A stretch of 64,000 nt of DNA from JBBECE01 sp040881985 (GCA_040881985.1 JBBECE010000028.1:27726-91725); one strand, 5' to 3'. Shown: positions 52,799-61,050, numbered from the stretch's first letter. Notes: a model not told the origin generated them from the sequence alone. Program-made: numbers and translations.

Positions 52799-52858
52799 CC
52801 TTGGTTGCAACTAAGGTTTGCGCCGAATATCAACTCATGGAACACGCGCCGAGCGTGT
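52799..52858. promoter_or_regulatory. Two inverted repeats in the divergent binding-protein/IMPase promoter region
   Basis: CCTTGGTTGCAACTAAGG at 52799-52816 is an 18-base palindrome with one mismatched pair and a central GC, the general shape of a LacI- or GntR-type operator. At 52842-52858 a perfect ACACGC-GCCGA-GCGTGT repeat follows. Both lie in the 284-base gap between the importer operon (minus) and the IMPase-family gene (plus), so one regulator could control both. Confidence 0.4.
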
Positions 52859-52927
52859 CTTGTCAAAGGCGGCGACGCTGCGCTTGGCTGTCGCCGCTAT
52901 GGCTGCTGTCGAAGATGGGAGGCGATA

Positions 52928-53728
52928 TTGCAAAGGGATGAACTGCTGCGGCGCGCCCGTGTGGCGGAAAAAATCGTCCGCGAGGCCGGCAAGCTGGCCA
53001 AGCGCCACTACCTGCGACGAGACGAGCTCGCCATTGAAAACAAAGGCTTGCAGGACTTGGTCAGCGCCGCTGACCGAGAATGCGAAGCGCTTGTGGCATC
53101 CTCACTGTCCAAAGCCTTTCCCGACGATTCCTTGCTCGGGGAGGAAGGCGGCCTGAGGCAGAACGGTCCCGCGCTCTGGGTTGTGGATCCAATCGACGGG
53201 ACGTCCAATTTCCTGACCGGTATTGCCCATTGGTGCGTTTCGCTGGGCCTCGTGATCGAGAACCGATCAGTGCTGGGCTTCATATACGACCCGATCGCCG
53301 ACGAGATGTTTTCCGCAATAGCGGGCGAGGGCGCACACCTCAACGGCAAACCGATCAAGGTAAGCGCAAAGTCGCAGATCAATCGGGCCCGTATCGGTTT
53401 GGGTTTCAGCTATCGCCGACCCGTTGCACCGCACAGCGCGGACGTGCGCAACTTGCTCGACGCGGGTTGCGAATATCTTCGTTTGGGGTCGGGCGCGCTC
53501 GGTCTTGCCTACACCGCAGCCGGCCGATTTGACGGCTATTGGGAACGCCACATCAATTTGTGGGATGTAGCCGCCGGTCTGGTTATCGTCGAGGAGGCCG
53601 GCGGGAGAATCAACGACTTCTTCCATCCCTCGGTGGTGGCGGACGGCAACGAGGTACTGGCGGCGACGCCCGCTCTTTTCAATGAATTTCGAGCGCTGTT
53701 AGGCGTCGAGGACGGCTCGAAAGCTTAA
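52928..53728 (+). CDS. Inositol monophosphatase family protein
   Basis: A 266-residue Mg-dependent phosphatase. Motif A is LGEEGG, motif B is WVVDPIDGTSNFLTG near residue 80, and the second metal/substrate site is INLWDVAAGLVIVEEAGG near 215. Enzymes of this family release phosphate from inositol monophosphates, histidinol phosphate or nucleotides. I chose TTG at 52928 because GGGAGG lies about five bases upstream; the long frame upstream is not coding. It is divergent from the Ugp-like importer and near the iol genes, favouring inositol phosphate. Confidence 0.88.
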   Translation: MQRDELLRRARVAEKIVREAGKLAKRHYLRRDELAIENKGLQDLVSAADRECEALVASSLSKAFPDDSLLGEEGGLRQNGPALWVVDPIDGTSNFLTGIAHWCVSLGLVIENRSVLGFIYDPIADEMFSAIAGEGAHLNGKPIKVSAKSQINRARIGLGFSYRRPVAPHSADVRNLLDAGCEYLRLGSGALGLAYTAAGRFDGYWERHINLWDVAAGLVIVEEAGGRINDFFHPSVVADGNEVLAATPALFNEFRALLGVEDGSKA

Positions 53729-53807
53729 TTGCCAAAGCCCAAGGATCGAAAACGAGGCCCTGACTCGCTCAAGCGGCTGGATCCCGGCCGCGTCGGCGCT
53801 CGCGGTG

Positions 53808-54593
53808 TCAGATGTAGCTTGCGCTTTCGTGCACGCCGCTCTTGACCCCGGTGATCAGCGAAACTACCTCGTTGCCGTCGGTCTTGTCCGCTTCGACCAT
53901 CCCCGCGATCTGACCGCGCCGGAACACCCAAATCTTGTCGACCAGATTGAGAACCTGGCGCAGGTTGTGGCTGATCAGGATGAGCGGGACGCCGCGCGCC
54001 TTGAGGTTTCGGATAATGTTTTCGACCTGCGCCGTCTCCTGAATGCCAAGCGCCGCGGTCGGCTCGTCCATAATGATGAGTTTCGAGGCAAAACTCGCTG
54101 CCCGGCTGACGGCCACGCATTGCCGCTGTCCGCCCGACATGTTGCCGATCGTATTCCTGAGGTCGGGTATCTTGACGCCCGTCCGTTCAAGGACCGCGCG
54201 CGACTTGTCCATCATCTTGCGCGTGTTGAGGAAACTGAAAGGCCCGATATTGAAATAGACTTCTTCGCGACCCAGAAAGATGTTGGACGGCACATCAAGA
54301 TCGTCGGCGAGCGCCAAATTCTGATAAACGGCCTCTATTCCTGCCGCCCGGGCCTCGAGCGGTCCCTTGAACTCGACCTGTTTGCCGTCGAAGAAAATCT
54401 TGCCTGACGTGGGTTGCTCTACACCGGTGATCTGGCGCACGAAGGTAGACTTGCCTGCGCCGTTGTCGCCGACGATTGCAACGTGCTCACCGTCATGGAG
54501 CTCGAAGTCAGCGCGCTCGAGGGCGCGGACGCCGCCATAGTGCTTGGTGAGACCTTCGGTCTTGAGTATCGTCTTTGCCGGCCGTTCCGCCAT
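53808..54593 (-). CDS. Sugar ABC transporter ATP-binding protein (single-domain FrcA/IatA-like)
   Basis: A 261-residue ABC ATPase with Walker A GDNGAGKS near residue 40, the CUT2 Q-loop VYQNLALADDLDV, signature NMSGGQRQCVAVSRA and Walker B LIIMDEPTAAL, then ISHNLRQV. Unlike RbsA it contains one ABC domain only, so it should work as a homodimer, like the FrcA-type fructose/inositol ATPases of rhizobia. It completes the importer encoded by the next two genes upstream. Confidence 0.9.
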   Translation of the reverse strand: MAERPAKTILKTEGLTKHYGGVRALERADFELHDGEHVAIVGDNGAGKSTFVRQITGVEQPTSGKIFFDGKQVEFKGPLEARAAGIEAVYQNLALADDLDVPSNIFLGREEVYFNIGPFSFLNTRKMMDKSRAVLERTGVKIPDLRNTIGNMSGGQRQCVAVSRAASFASKLIIMDEPTAALGIQETAQVENIIRNLKARGVPLILISHNLRQVLNLVDKIWVFRRGQIAGMVEADKTDGNEVVSLITGVKSGVHESASYI

Positions 54594-54614
54594 CTCTGTT
54601 CTCTTTGATTTGAC

Positions 54615-55655
54615 CTACCGCTCGGCTGCCCGCGTACGAATTCTCTGGCGGTAGACGTCTGCCACAACCGCAATGACGATGATCGCGCCCTTGATCATTT
54701 CCTGGTAGTAGGCGTCAAGCCGCAGAAACGTGAATCCCGAGATGATCATGCCGAAGATGACCATCCCGATGATCGTGCCGATGATGGAGCCCCGGCCACC
54801 CGACAAAGAGGTTCCGCCGATCACCGCCATGGCGATGGCGTCGAGTTCGTACATCATCCCCATGCCGGACTGCGCCGTCAGGCCGCGCGCGGCGACAACC
54901 ATGCCTGCCAGCGCCGCGAGCGTGCCGGCGATCGCATAGACCAGCACAATGTGCCGCTCCACATTGATGCCCGAAACCCGCGCCGCCTCTTCGTTCGATC
55001 CGATGGCGTAAGTGTGTCTTCCGTACTTTGTGTATTTCAGTGCGACATAGAAAATCAGCGAGATGACGAGGAATATGAACACCGGCATCATGCCCTTGCC
55101 GATGGCCGCGAACTCGTCCGTCGGGAACGAAACCGGCATCCCCTTGGTGTACCACTTCGCCAGTCCGCGAGCGGTCACCATCATGCCCAGCGTGGCGATG
55201 AACGGTGGGATTTTGGTGTAGGCGATGAGGCTGCCGTTGATCAGCCCGGCAATCAGACCGACTGTCAAGCCGGTCGCGAGCGGAATGACCACCGGCAAGT
55301 CGACCCAGCCCTGCTCGATAAACACCGCCCGTGGATAAGTGCCAACCTGCGCCAGGCTCATCGCGATCATGGCGGTCGCTCCGACGATCGAGCCGGATGA
55401 CAGGTCGATGCCGCCGGTGATGATGACCTGGGTCACGCCAATGGCGATGATCCCGACCACCGAAACTTGCAGGACCATGATCGAGAGGCGTTGGGTGTTG
55501 AACAGGAAACTTTGGCCCTGAAAAATCCAGCCGAGCACCTCGAATATCAAAGCAATCCCGACCAGGCCGAGGAGAATATTGACCTCTTGCGGACGCCGTC
55601 GCGTCTTGCCTGCCGCGATGGTCGCCCCGTTTACCTGTGTGACCTGATCCCCCAT
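54615..55655 (-). CDS. Sugar ABC transporter permease, RbsC/FrcC/IatP-like
   Basis: A 346-residue CUT2 permease with eight to ten helices. Typical blocks are VTQVIITGGIDLSSGSIVGATAM, FIATLGMMVTARGLAKWYTKGMPV, VYAIAGTLAALAGMVVAARGL and AIAMAVIGGTSLSGGRGSIIGTIIG. I chose the ATG at 55655 (MGDQVTQVNG), since the 23 codons upstream are non-native in look. A terminator-like hairpin lies between it and the binding-protein gene. Confidence 0.9.
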   Translation of the reverse strand: MGDQVTQVNGATIAAGKTRRRPQEVNILLGLVGIALIFEVLGWIFQGQSFLFNTQRLSIMVLQVSVVGIIAIGVTQVIITGGIDLSSGSIVGATAMIAMSLAQVGTYPRAVFIEQGWVDLPVVIPLATGLTVGLIAGLINGSLIAYTKIPPFIATLGMMVTARGLAKWYTKGMPVSFPTDEFAAIGKGMMPVFIFLVISLIFYVALKYTKYGRHTYAIGSNEEAARVSGINVERHIVLVYAIAGTLAALAGMVVAARGLTAQSGMGMMYELDAIAMAVIGGTSLSGGRGSIIGTIIGMVIFGMIISGFTFLRLDAYYQEMIKGAIIVIAVVADVYRQRIRTRAAER

Positions 55656-55734
55656 CTTGTGTTCCCGTGTCCTCGACGCACCGGACAATGCGCCGGCACG
55701 ACAGCGCCAACCACGAGTATGCACCGATCACGCG

Positions 55735-55769
55735 CGATATAAAATGGGCGGCACGTTTTGCGCCGCCCA
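55735..55769 (-). terminator. Attenuator-like hairpin with T-run between binding protein and permease
   Basis: On the minus strand TGGGCGGC (55769-55762) pairs with GCCGCCCA (55752-55745): eight base pairs and a 9-base loop, followed by ATTTTAT. It lies 22 bases after the binding-protein stop and before the permease gene. A partial intrinsic terminator here would give more receptor than permease. That is a common arrangement in CUT2 operons. Confidence 0.65.
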
Positions 55770-55790
55770 CAGTCGACCGAGTGAAGCCGA

Positions 55791-56735
55791 TCAGTTTCTC
55801 GTCTGGTAGTCGGCCAAGTTTGCCGGGGTCACGAGTTCGAACGGGATGTAGACCTTCTGGTCCACCGCCTCGCCACGGGCCAGCGCCAGCGCGGCGTTCA
55901 CCGCGCCGGAACCCTGACCGGCCGCATTCTGGAACACGGTCACGTCCAGATCGCCAGCTGCCATGGCAGCCAGCGCGTCCTGCGTGGCGTCGACACCACC
56001 GACGAGCATCTCTTCCATCGAGATACCGGCCGCCTTCAGCGCCTGGATTGCGCCGATCGCCATCTCGTCGTTGTTGGAGATAACCGCGTCGAACTCGACG
56101 CCGGCCGATAGCCAGTTGGCCATCAGATCCTGACCCTCAACGCGCGACCAATTGCCGGTCTGCTCCTCGACGATGGTCATGAAGCTGCACATGTCGATGC
56201 CGACCACGTCATGCACGTCCTTGGTCCGCTGCTGGGCGGCCTGGTTCGAAAGCTGGCCCATCATGACGATGACATTGGCGCCGCCGGCTTTGCCCATGGC
56301 GCGCAGGAGCTTGCAGATTTCGAACGACTCCAACGTGCCGGACTCGATCTCGTTCGAGGCGACGAAGGCCTGGTTGTCGGGAAGCGTATCGACATTGATC
56401 GGCTCGCGGTTGACAAACACGAGCGGAATGCCCGCGGCGGCCGCCGCGTCGGTCATGGCCTGGGTTGCTGACGTGTCGACCGGATTGACGATGATCGCGT
56501 CGACGCCAGAAGCGGCGAAATTCTCGATTTGGTTGAGCTGGCGGCCCACGTCGTTCTGGGCGTCCTCAACCTGAAGATCGACGCCCCCAAGACCTTCGGC
56601 ATAGGCAATCATGCCGTTGCGCAGAACCGTCAGGAAGTTGTCGTCAAAGAGCGCCATGGAAACGCCGACGGTCTGGGCCGAAGCCGAGCCAGTCAGCATC
56701 AATCCGGCCAATAAGGCCAAAGCTGTTTTTTTCAC
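55791..56735 (-). CDS. Periplasmic sugar/inositol-binding protein (RbsB/IbpA-like)
   Basis: A 314-residue type I periplasmic binding protein with a Sec leader (MKKTALALLAGLMLTGSASA). Typical blocks are VGVSMALFDDNFLTVLRNGM, GVDAIIVNPVDTSATQAMTDAA, GIPLVFVNREP, VISNNDEMAIGAIQALKAAG and VGGVDATQDALAAMAAGDLDVTVFQNA. This is the CUT2 receptor family that includes the Caulobacter inositol receptor IbpA and the rhizopine receptor MocB. Inositol or an inositol ether is a reasonable ligand given the neighbours, but sugar specificity cannot be read directly. Confidence 0.88.
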   Translation of the reverse strand: MKKTALALLAGLMLTGSASAQTVGVSMALFDDNFLTVLRNGMIAYAEGLGGVDLQVEDAQNDVGRQLNQIENFAASGVDAIIVNPVDTSATQAMTDAAAAAGIPLVFVNREPINVDTLPDNQAFVASNEIESGTLESFEICKLLRAMGKAGGANVIVMMGQLSNQAAQQRTKDVHDVVGIDMCSFMTIVEEQTGNWSRVEGQDLMANWLSAGVEFDAVISNNDEMAIGAIQALKAAGISMEEMLVGGVDATQDALAAMAAGDLDVTVFQNAAGQGSGAVNAALALARGEAVDQKVYIPFELVTPANLADYQTRN

Positions 56736-56788
56736 GTTTTGTCTCCTCCAATGCGGGCGCCGGCTCGCCCTCCATACTGCCGGGTGGT

Positions 56789-56805
56789 CCTCCCTTTGAG
56801 GGAGG
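56789..56805 (-). other. Short intergenic hairpin upstream of the IbpA-like gene
   Basis: CCTCCCT-TTG-AGGGAGG is a perfect 7-base inverted repeat with a 3-base loop in the 94-base gap between the IolI-like gene and the binding-protein gene. It has no T-run. It may separate expression of the two or form part of a leader. Confidence 0.5.
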
Positions 56806-56829
56806 TGTTGCGACGGGCGCGGCTCACCC

Positions 56830-57666
56830 TCAGGCGGCCCTTTCCATCAGTTGCGCCTCGATGAAATTCATGCTTGCCCCGATAGCGACCGCGGGCGCGG
56901 TGAGCCTGTGCACTTCCGGAGCAAAGGGTTCAAAGGAAAAGCGTCCCGCGTAGCCCGCTTCAATCAGCGCGGCGATCTGATCGATATTGCCGATACGGTC
57001 CCTCGCGCCGACGAGCACCCGGTGTTCGTCGCGCAGTGCATCAAGAGGCAAATCGGCGACAACGCCGGAAATGTGTACGAGCCCCGTCGTCTCGGCGAAG
57101 AATTCCGGTTCCCCCGCCAGCGCGTGGTGAAAGGTGTCGTGCACGATGCTGAACTCGGCGGTTCCCTCGGCCGCTTCGATCGCCGCCACCGCCTCACGCT
57201 TCGAGCGCAGCGAGCAGGTGCCGAAGCCGAGCGGTTCAACCAGCCCCATGACGCCGGACTGCGCCAGCATCGGCCTCAGAGCAGCGAGCGCCTCGGCGAG
57301 ATTTGCCACACGCTCGGCTGGTTCGCGTCCGGTGCCGTCGCTGCCCGGTACCAGCACCAGCGCTTTGGCACCGCACTCGCGGGCATAGCCGATCAGCGCT
57401 TCAGCCTCGTTCGCGCGCTCCGCGTTCCAGCGATTGAACTTTTGCAGGGCATTGATCGAGAGAATCTCAACGCCGGCCCTTTCGGCGAGCAACGCGATGT
57501 CCGCAGCAGCCGTGCCGTCGAGAATGGCATTGCCGGCGATGTCGTTGCGCAGTTCGACTCCGGCAATGCCGAGCGCGCGCGCCAGCGAAAACAACTCGCG
57601 AGGGGCGAGTCGCGGCGCAACCATATGGTTGAGGGCGAACGCGAGTTGGCCAGCCACTCCCAACAT
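56830..57666 (-). CDS. TIM-barrel isomerase, IolI/IolH-like
   Basis: A 278-residue AP-endonuclease-type barrel of the sugar phosphate isomerase/epimerase superfamily. It starts LAFALNHMVAPRLAPRELFSLARALGIAGVELRND. Metal-ligand candidates are in VEPLGFGTC, SIVHDTFHHALAGEPEFF, LVHISGVVAD and FSFEPFAPEV. This matches the alphaproteobacterial IolI group (2-keto-myo-inositol isomerase or inosose epimerase). I chose the ATG at 57666 with GGAGGAA upstream; the long frame from 57774 adds an unlikely leader. It heads the inositol-type importer operon. Confidence 0.85.
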   Translation of the reverse strand: MLGVAGQLAFALNHMVAPRLAPRELFSLARALGIAGVELRNDIAGNAILDGTAAADIALLAERAGVEILSINALQKFNRWNAERANEAEALIGYARECGAKALVLVPGSDGTGREPAERVANLAEALAALRPMLAQSGVMGLVEPLGFGTCSLRSKREAVAAIEAAEGTAEFSIVHDTFHHALAGEPEFFAETTGLVHISGVVADLPLDALRDEHRVLVGARDRIGNIDQIAALIEAGYAGRFSFEPFAPEVHRLTAPAVAIGASMNFIEAQLMERAA

Positions 57667-58035
57667 CCGGATTTCCTCCGGCCGGCACTTTTGCGACCGG
57701 CCTCTCCTGCACGCGTCGAGAGAATGGGAGAAGCGCACACCAGAGGTTGAGACAGTATCGCATCGCACCGCCAATTCAATCCAATCCTGACGTAGTTGAG
57801 TGCATTCTTGGCAGTTTCTACCGACGCCTATGATGTAAAGACGTCATTCAGCACCTCGTTCGGAGGCGGCGCTGAAATCGGTTCGGTTTCGGACGCAAGA
57901 GGCAAGAGCAGCGATTGGACGCTCTTTGGCGCAGTGGCCAAGCGTTGACGCGATGGGAACACCAAGTCAGTCGTCGCGCACGCCGGCCACGGGTGATGGC
58001 GGGCCAGGCGCCCGCACCGCTCTTCCGTCCGCAGA
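57667..58035. promoter_or_regulatory. Intergenic region between the IolI-like gene and the LacI regulator
   Basis: No gene is supported in these 369 bases. TGATGT-AAAG-ACGTCA at 57831-57846 is an inverted repeat with one mismatch, and a GAAATCGGTTCGGTTTC stretch near 57874-57890 has partial LacI-operator character. The promoter of the iolI/importer operon should lie here, and the LacI protein encoded next to it is the obvious candidate regulator. Confidence 0.35.
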
Positions 58036-59067
58036 CTAGATATTCTCAGAGAGGTAGATGTCGAAAGGCAGGAAAGTCTGGCCCGGTGTCTCGGCGCTAC
58101 CGATTTCGATCGTTCGGATCATCAGGTCGACGAGCGTCTCGCACAGCTTCGCCAGGGGCGTCGCGATGACCATGGTGATGATTTCGTCGGCGAGGCCGGC
58201 ACGGGACTCGGGGGTGATTTCGTTGCACACCGCCACGAGTTTCCGGGCCATGCCCTCCTCGCGTAGCGCTGAAATGGCGCCTTCCATGCCACCGCCTGCG
58301 ACATAAAGCGCAACGAGGTCGGGATGCCGGCGGATCAGGTCGACCGTCGCTTCGTGGGTGATCTGCCGGGTTTCGAGATTGATTTGAGTATCCAGAACCT
58401 GGAATTCCGGACTATGGTCTCGCAAGTACGCCCGCAGGCCGATTTCGCGCAGTTCGTGGCCGTGAAACCGGCTCGAGCCGACGAACACGCCAACCTTGCC
58501 GGGCCGCAGCGCCGCCCGCGAAATGATCCAGGCCGCGGTGCGCCCCACCTTGCGATTGTCGAGCCCCACATATCCTTCCCGGATGCCTGAAGCGAAGTCG
58601 GACAGGAGCGAAAACACCGGAATTCCGGCTTGCTTCAGCTCGAGCACGGCCTCGCTGACCGCCGGATGATCGGGGCCCGCCATCGCCACGGCCTGGGTGT
58701 TCGAGGCGACCCGGCGTAGGGTGGCGACGATGTCTTCGGGCGACTGCGATGGCATGAATTCAATCGTCGGCATCCCGCGGACGCCCGGCTTGGAAGTGAC
58801 CACTTGCTCGATGGTGCGGGCAAAATCCTGGTAGAAGAACTGGCGCGGGCGCTGCAGCACGAATCCGAGTCGATATTGCGGCAGGTTCTGCTGCAGCCGC
58901 TGGCGAATGAGCGATGTGGCGTGATAGCCGATCCGTTCGGCTGCGTCATAGACGCGCCGCGCGGTCTCCTCGCGCACGCGGTGCCGCCCGTTCAGGACAC
59001 GGTCGACGGTGGCAACCGAGACCTGCGCCTCGCTCGCGACATCGGCGATCGTGGGCCGTCCCGCCAC
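58036..59067 (-). CDS. LacI family transcriptional regulator
   Basis: A 343-residue repressor: N-terminal helix-turn-helix PTIADVASEAQVSVATVDRVLNGRHRVREETARRV, hinge helix, and a periplasmic-binding-protein-like sensor domain from about residue 66 (YRLGFVLQRP, ILKQAGIPVFSLLSDF-like block, VGRTAAWIISR). The ligand is probably a sugar or inositol. It lies between the inositol-type importer operon and the divergent MocD-like gene, and so could govern both. Confidence 0.92.
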   Translation of the reverse strand: MAGRPTIADVASEAQVSVATVDRVLNGRHRVREETARRVYDAAERIGYHATSLIRQRLQQNLPQYRLGFVLQRPRQFFYQDFARTIEQVVTSKPGVRGMPTIEFMPSQSPEDIVATLRRVASNTQAVAMAGPDHPAVSEAVLELKQAGIPVFSLLSDFASGIREGYVGLDNRKVGRTAAWIISRAALRPGKVGVFVGSSRFHGHELREIGLRAYLRDHSPEFQVLDTQINLETRQITHEATVDLIRRHPDLVALYVAGGGMEGAISALREEGMARKLVAVCNEITPESRAGLADEIITMVIATPLAKLCETLVDLMIRTIEIGSAETPGQTFLPFDIYLSENI

Positions 59068-59127
59068 TAACGGATGCCTCCGCCTCGAGCCGGTTCACTC
59101 ATTTCTGAAGTCCGAGATGCGAGAAAT

Positions 59128-59181
59128 TGATAGATTGTATCATTGCCCGGTTGAGGCTGACACCGTCGCCCGGTAGTGTCA
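59128..59181. promoter_or_regulatory. Two inverted repeats between lacI and the MocD-like gene
   Basis: TGATA-GATTG-TATCA at 59128-59142 is a perfect 5-base repeat in an AT-rich patch. TGACAC (59158-59163) pairs perfectly with GTGTCA (59176-59181) across 12 bases. Both lie in the 173-base divergent promoter gap, where autoregulation by LacI and control of the oxygenase gene are expected. Confidence 0.4.
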
Positions 59182-59240
59182 ACGTCGGCCGGAGGCTCGA
59201 CGCCGATCCGCTGGGTTTGGCGTGTGCGGGAGGATGATCG

Positions 59241-60332
59241 ATGCTCGCCAGCTACGAGGGACGCGCCTATAGCCTGACCAGGCCCGATTCAAAGGCTGCG
59301 GTCGAACACGGGCTTGCCGCCGCCGAGTGGTACCATACCGACATTCCGCGCCAGCAGATGAAGCAGCTGATGCGCCGCTCCGACTGGCCGGCAATCCCCG
59401 ACACGACGATCTGGCTCGGCGTTCTGATTGGTTCCGCGGCCGGGATCGTTGCCAGCTGGGGCACTTGGTGGGTCGTGCCATTCCTTCTCGTCTACGGCGT
59501 GATGTACGGCTCGGCGACCGACTCGCGCTGGCACGAATGCGGCCACGGCACCGCCTTCAAAACGCGCTGGATGAATGTCCTCGTCTATCACCTCGCCTGT
59601 TTCATGATCATGCGCGAGCCGACCATCTGGCGCTGGAGCCACGCCCGGCACCACACCGACACGCTGATTGTCGGCCGCGACCCCGAGATCGCGGCCATGC
59701 GGCCGCCGAAGCTAATCAAGATCATCGTCAATTTCGTCGGCCTCGTTGACGTACCGGTCGCCTTTTTCTCGATACTCCTACACGCCACCGGGCGGCTGAC
59801 TCCCGACGAGCACGATTACATCCCCGAAATGGAGCAGCACAAGGTCTTCGTCGTCGCCCGGGTGTGGGTAGCGATCTATGTGGCCGTGATCGCGTCGTGC
59901 TTCTGGATCAATTCCGCCATCCCGCTGGCGCTCGTGCCCGGCGGGCGGCTCTACGGGGCCTGGCATTTCATGCTGTGCGGGCTCACCCAGCACGCTGGCA
60001 TGGCCGAGGACGTGTTCGACCACCGGCTCAATTCGCGCACCGTCTACATGAACCCCATTTCGCGCTTCATATACTGGAACATGAACTATCACGTCGAACA
60101 CCACATGTTCCCGATGGTGCCTTATCACCGCCTCCCCGAGCTGCATGCAGCGACAAAGCACGACTGCCCGGAGCCCTATCGGGGGTTCGCGCAAGCCTAT
60201 GCCGAGATCATACCGACCATTGTCGGCCAATTGCGCGATCAGCACCTCTTTGTGCATCGCCGCCTGCCGGAAACCGCCCGACCGTTCCGCCCCGACCTGC
60301 ACGACATCCCCGGTGCGGCTCCGGCCGAATGA
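59241..60332 (+). CDS. MocD-like membrane di-iron oxygenase (fatty-acid-desaturase fold)
   Basis: A 363-residue membrane protein with the three histidine boxes of the desaturase/hydroxylase superfamily: HECGH at 98-102, HARHH at 134-138 and HVEHH at 284-288, plus about four to five hydrophobic segments. MocD of rhizobial rhizopine (3-O-methyl-scyllo-inosamine) catabolism belongs to this group and is linked to O-demethylation. The next gene is a Rieske ferredoxin, its natural electron donor. GGGAGGA precedes the ATG. The substrate here is unproven; inositol methyl ethers fit the neighbours. Confidence 0.82.
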   Translation: MLASYEGRAYSLTRPDSKAAVEHGLAAAEWYHTDIPRQQMKQLMRRSDWPAIPDTTIWLGVLIGSAAGIVASWGTWWVVPFLLVYGVMYGSATDSRWHECGHGTAFKTRWMNVLVYHLACFMIMREPTIWRWSHARHHTDTLIVGRDPEIAAMRPPKLIKIIVNFVGLVDVPVAFFSILLHATGRLTPDEHDYIPEMEQHKVFVVARVWVAIYVAVIASCFWINSAIPLALVPGGRLYGAWHFMLCGLTQHAGMAEDVFDHRLNSRTVYMNPISRFIYWNMNYHVEHHMFPMVPYHRLPELHAATKHDCPEPYRGFAQAYAEIIPTIVGQLRDQHLFVHRRLPETARPFRPDLHDIPGAAPAE

Positions 60333-60404
60333 CCTGCCCGCCGACGGCCGGCGGCAAGCATCTATCGCCGCCCGCCACACCGCCCTTGCCCCAAGGACCT
60401 TTGG

Positions 60405-60722
60405 ATGAGCGAAACCTGGATTGAGGCCTGCGCCGCCGCCGACATTGAGGTGGAAGATGTCGTTCGCTTCGACCATCAAGGACATGCCTATGCCATCTAT
60501 CGCAGCCCCGAGGACGAATATTTCGCAACCGACTGCCAGTGTACCCACGAACTTGCATTTCTCGCCGAGGGCCTCGTGATGGGCGACATCATCGAATGCC
60601 CCAAGCACAACGGGCGCTTCAACTACAAGACCGGCGAGGCCAAAGGCGCGCCCGTTACCGAGCGGCTCAGGACCTATCCGGTCAGACTGGACGACGGCAA
60701 GGTGATGATCCGGACTGCCTGA
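60405..60722 (+). CDS. MocE-like Rieske 2Fe-2S ferredoxin
   Basis: A 105-residue soluble ferredoxin with the Rieske ligands CTH at 46-48 and CPKH at 65-68, in the context CQCTHELAFLAEGLVMGDIIECPKHNGRFN. It should deliver electrons to the MocD-like oxygenase encoded 72 bases upstream. The reductase that would reload it is broken downstream, so an outside reductase must serve it if the system works. Confidence 0.88.
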   Translation: MSETWIEACAAADIEVEDVVRFDHQGHAYAIYRSPEDEYFATDCQCTHELAFLAEGLVMGDIIECPKHNGRFNYKTGEAKGAPVTERLRTYPVRLDDGKVMIRTA

Positions 60723-60728
60723 CCGATC

Positions 60729-61050
60729 ATGAACGACCGCATCGTCATCATCGGTGCTGGGGACTGCGGAGCGCGCGCCGCCCAGGCGCTGTGGGAAGCG
60801 AGCCATCAGGGACCCGTCACGCTGCCTGGAGGGGAGCCGCATGGTCCCGGTGAATGGCGCTCGCCGTCGAAGTCGGCGCCGGCCGGCTGGCGCAACTCGA
60901 GATCGATTTCCGGCGGCGCGTCTGGGCCACCGGTGCGAAGCCGCGGCAGCCGCGGCTCGACGGCGCCGACCGCCCCGCCATCGCCTATTTGCCTTTCTTT
61001 GAGTACGCTCTTTGCCTGCACGCGGCGCGGGGCCCCCGGCCGCGAAATGA
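60729..61050 (+). pseudogene. MocF-like ferredoxin reductase remnant
   Basis: The first 37 codons from the ATG at 60729 read RIVIIGAGDCGARAAQALWE and GPVTLPGGEPHGP, the FAD-binding start of a Rieske-ferredoxin reductase. After about 60845 that similarity ends, but a second frame (starting near 60854) carries VWATGAKPRQPRLDGADRP, the ATG motif and loop normally near residue 110 of such reductases. Everything after that, including the NAD domain, is missing. A deletion plus frameshift explains this. Confidence 0.6.
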
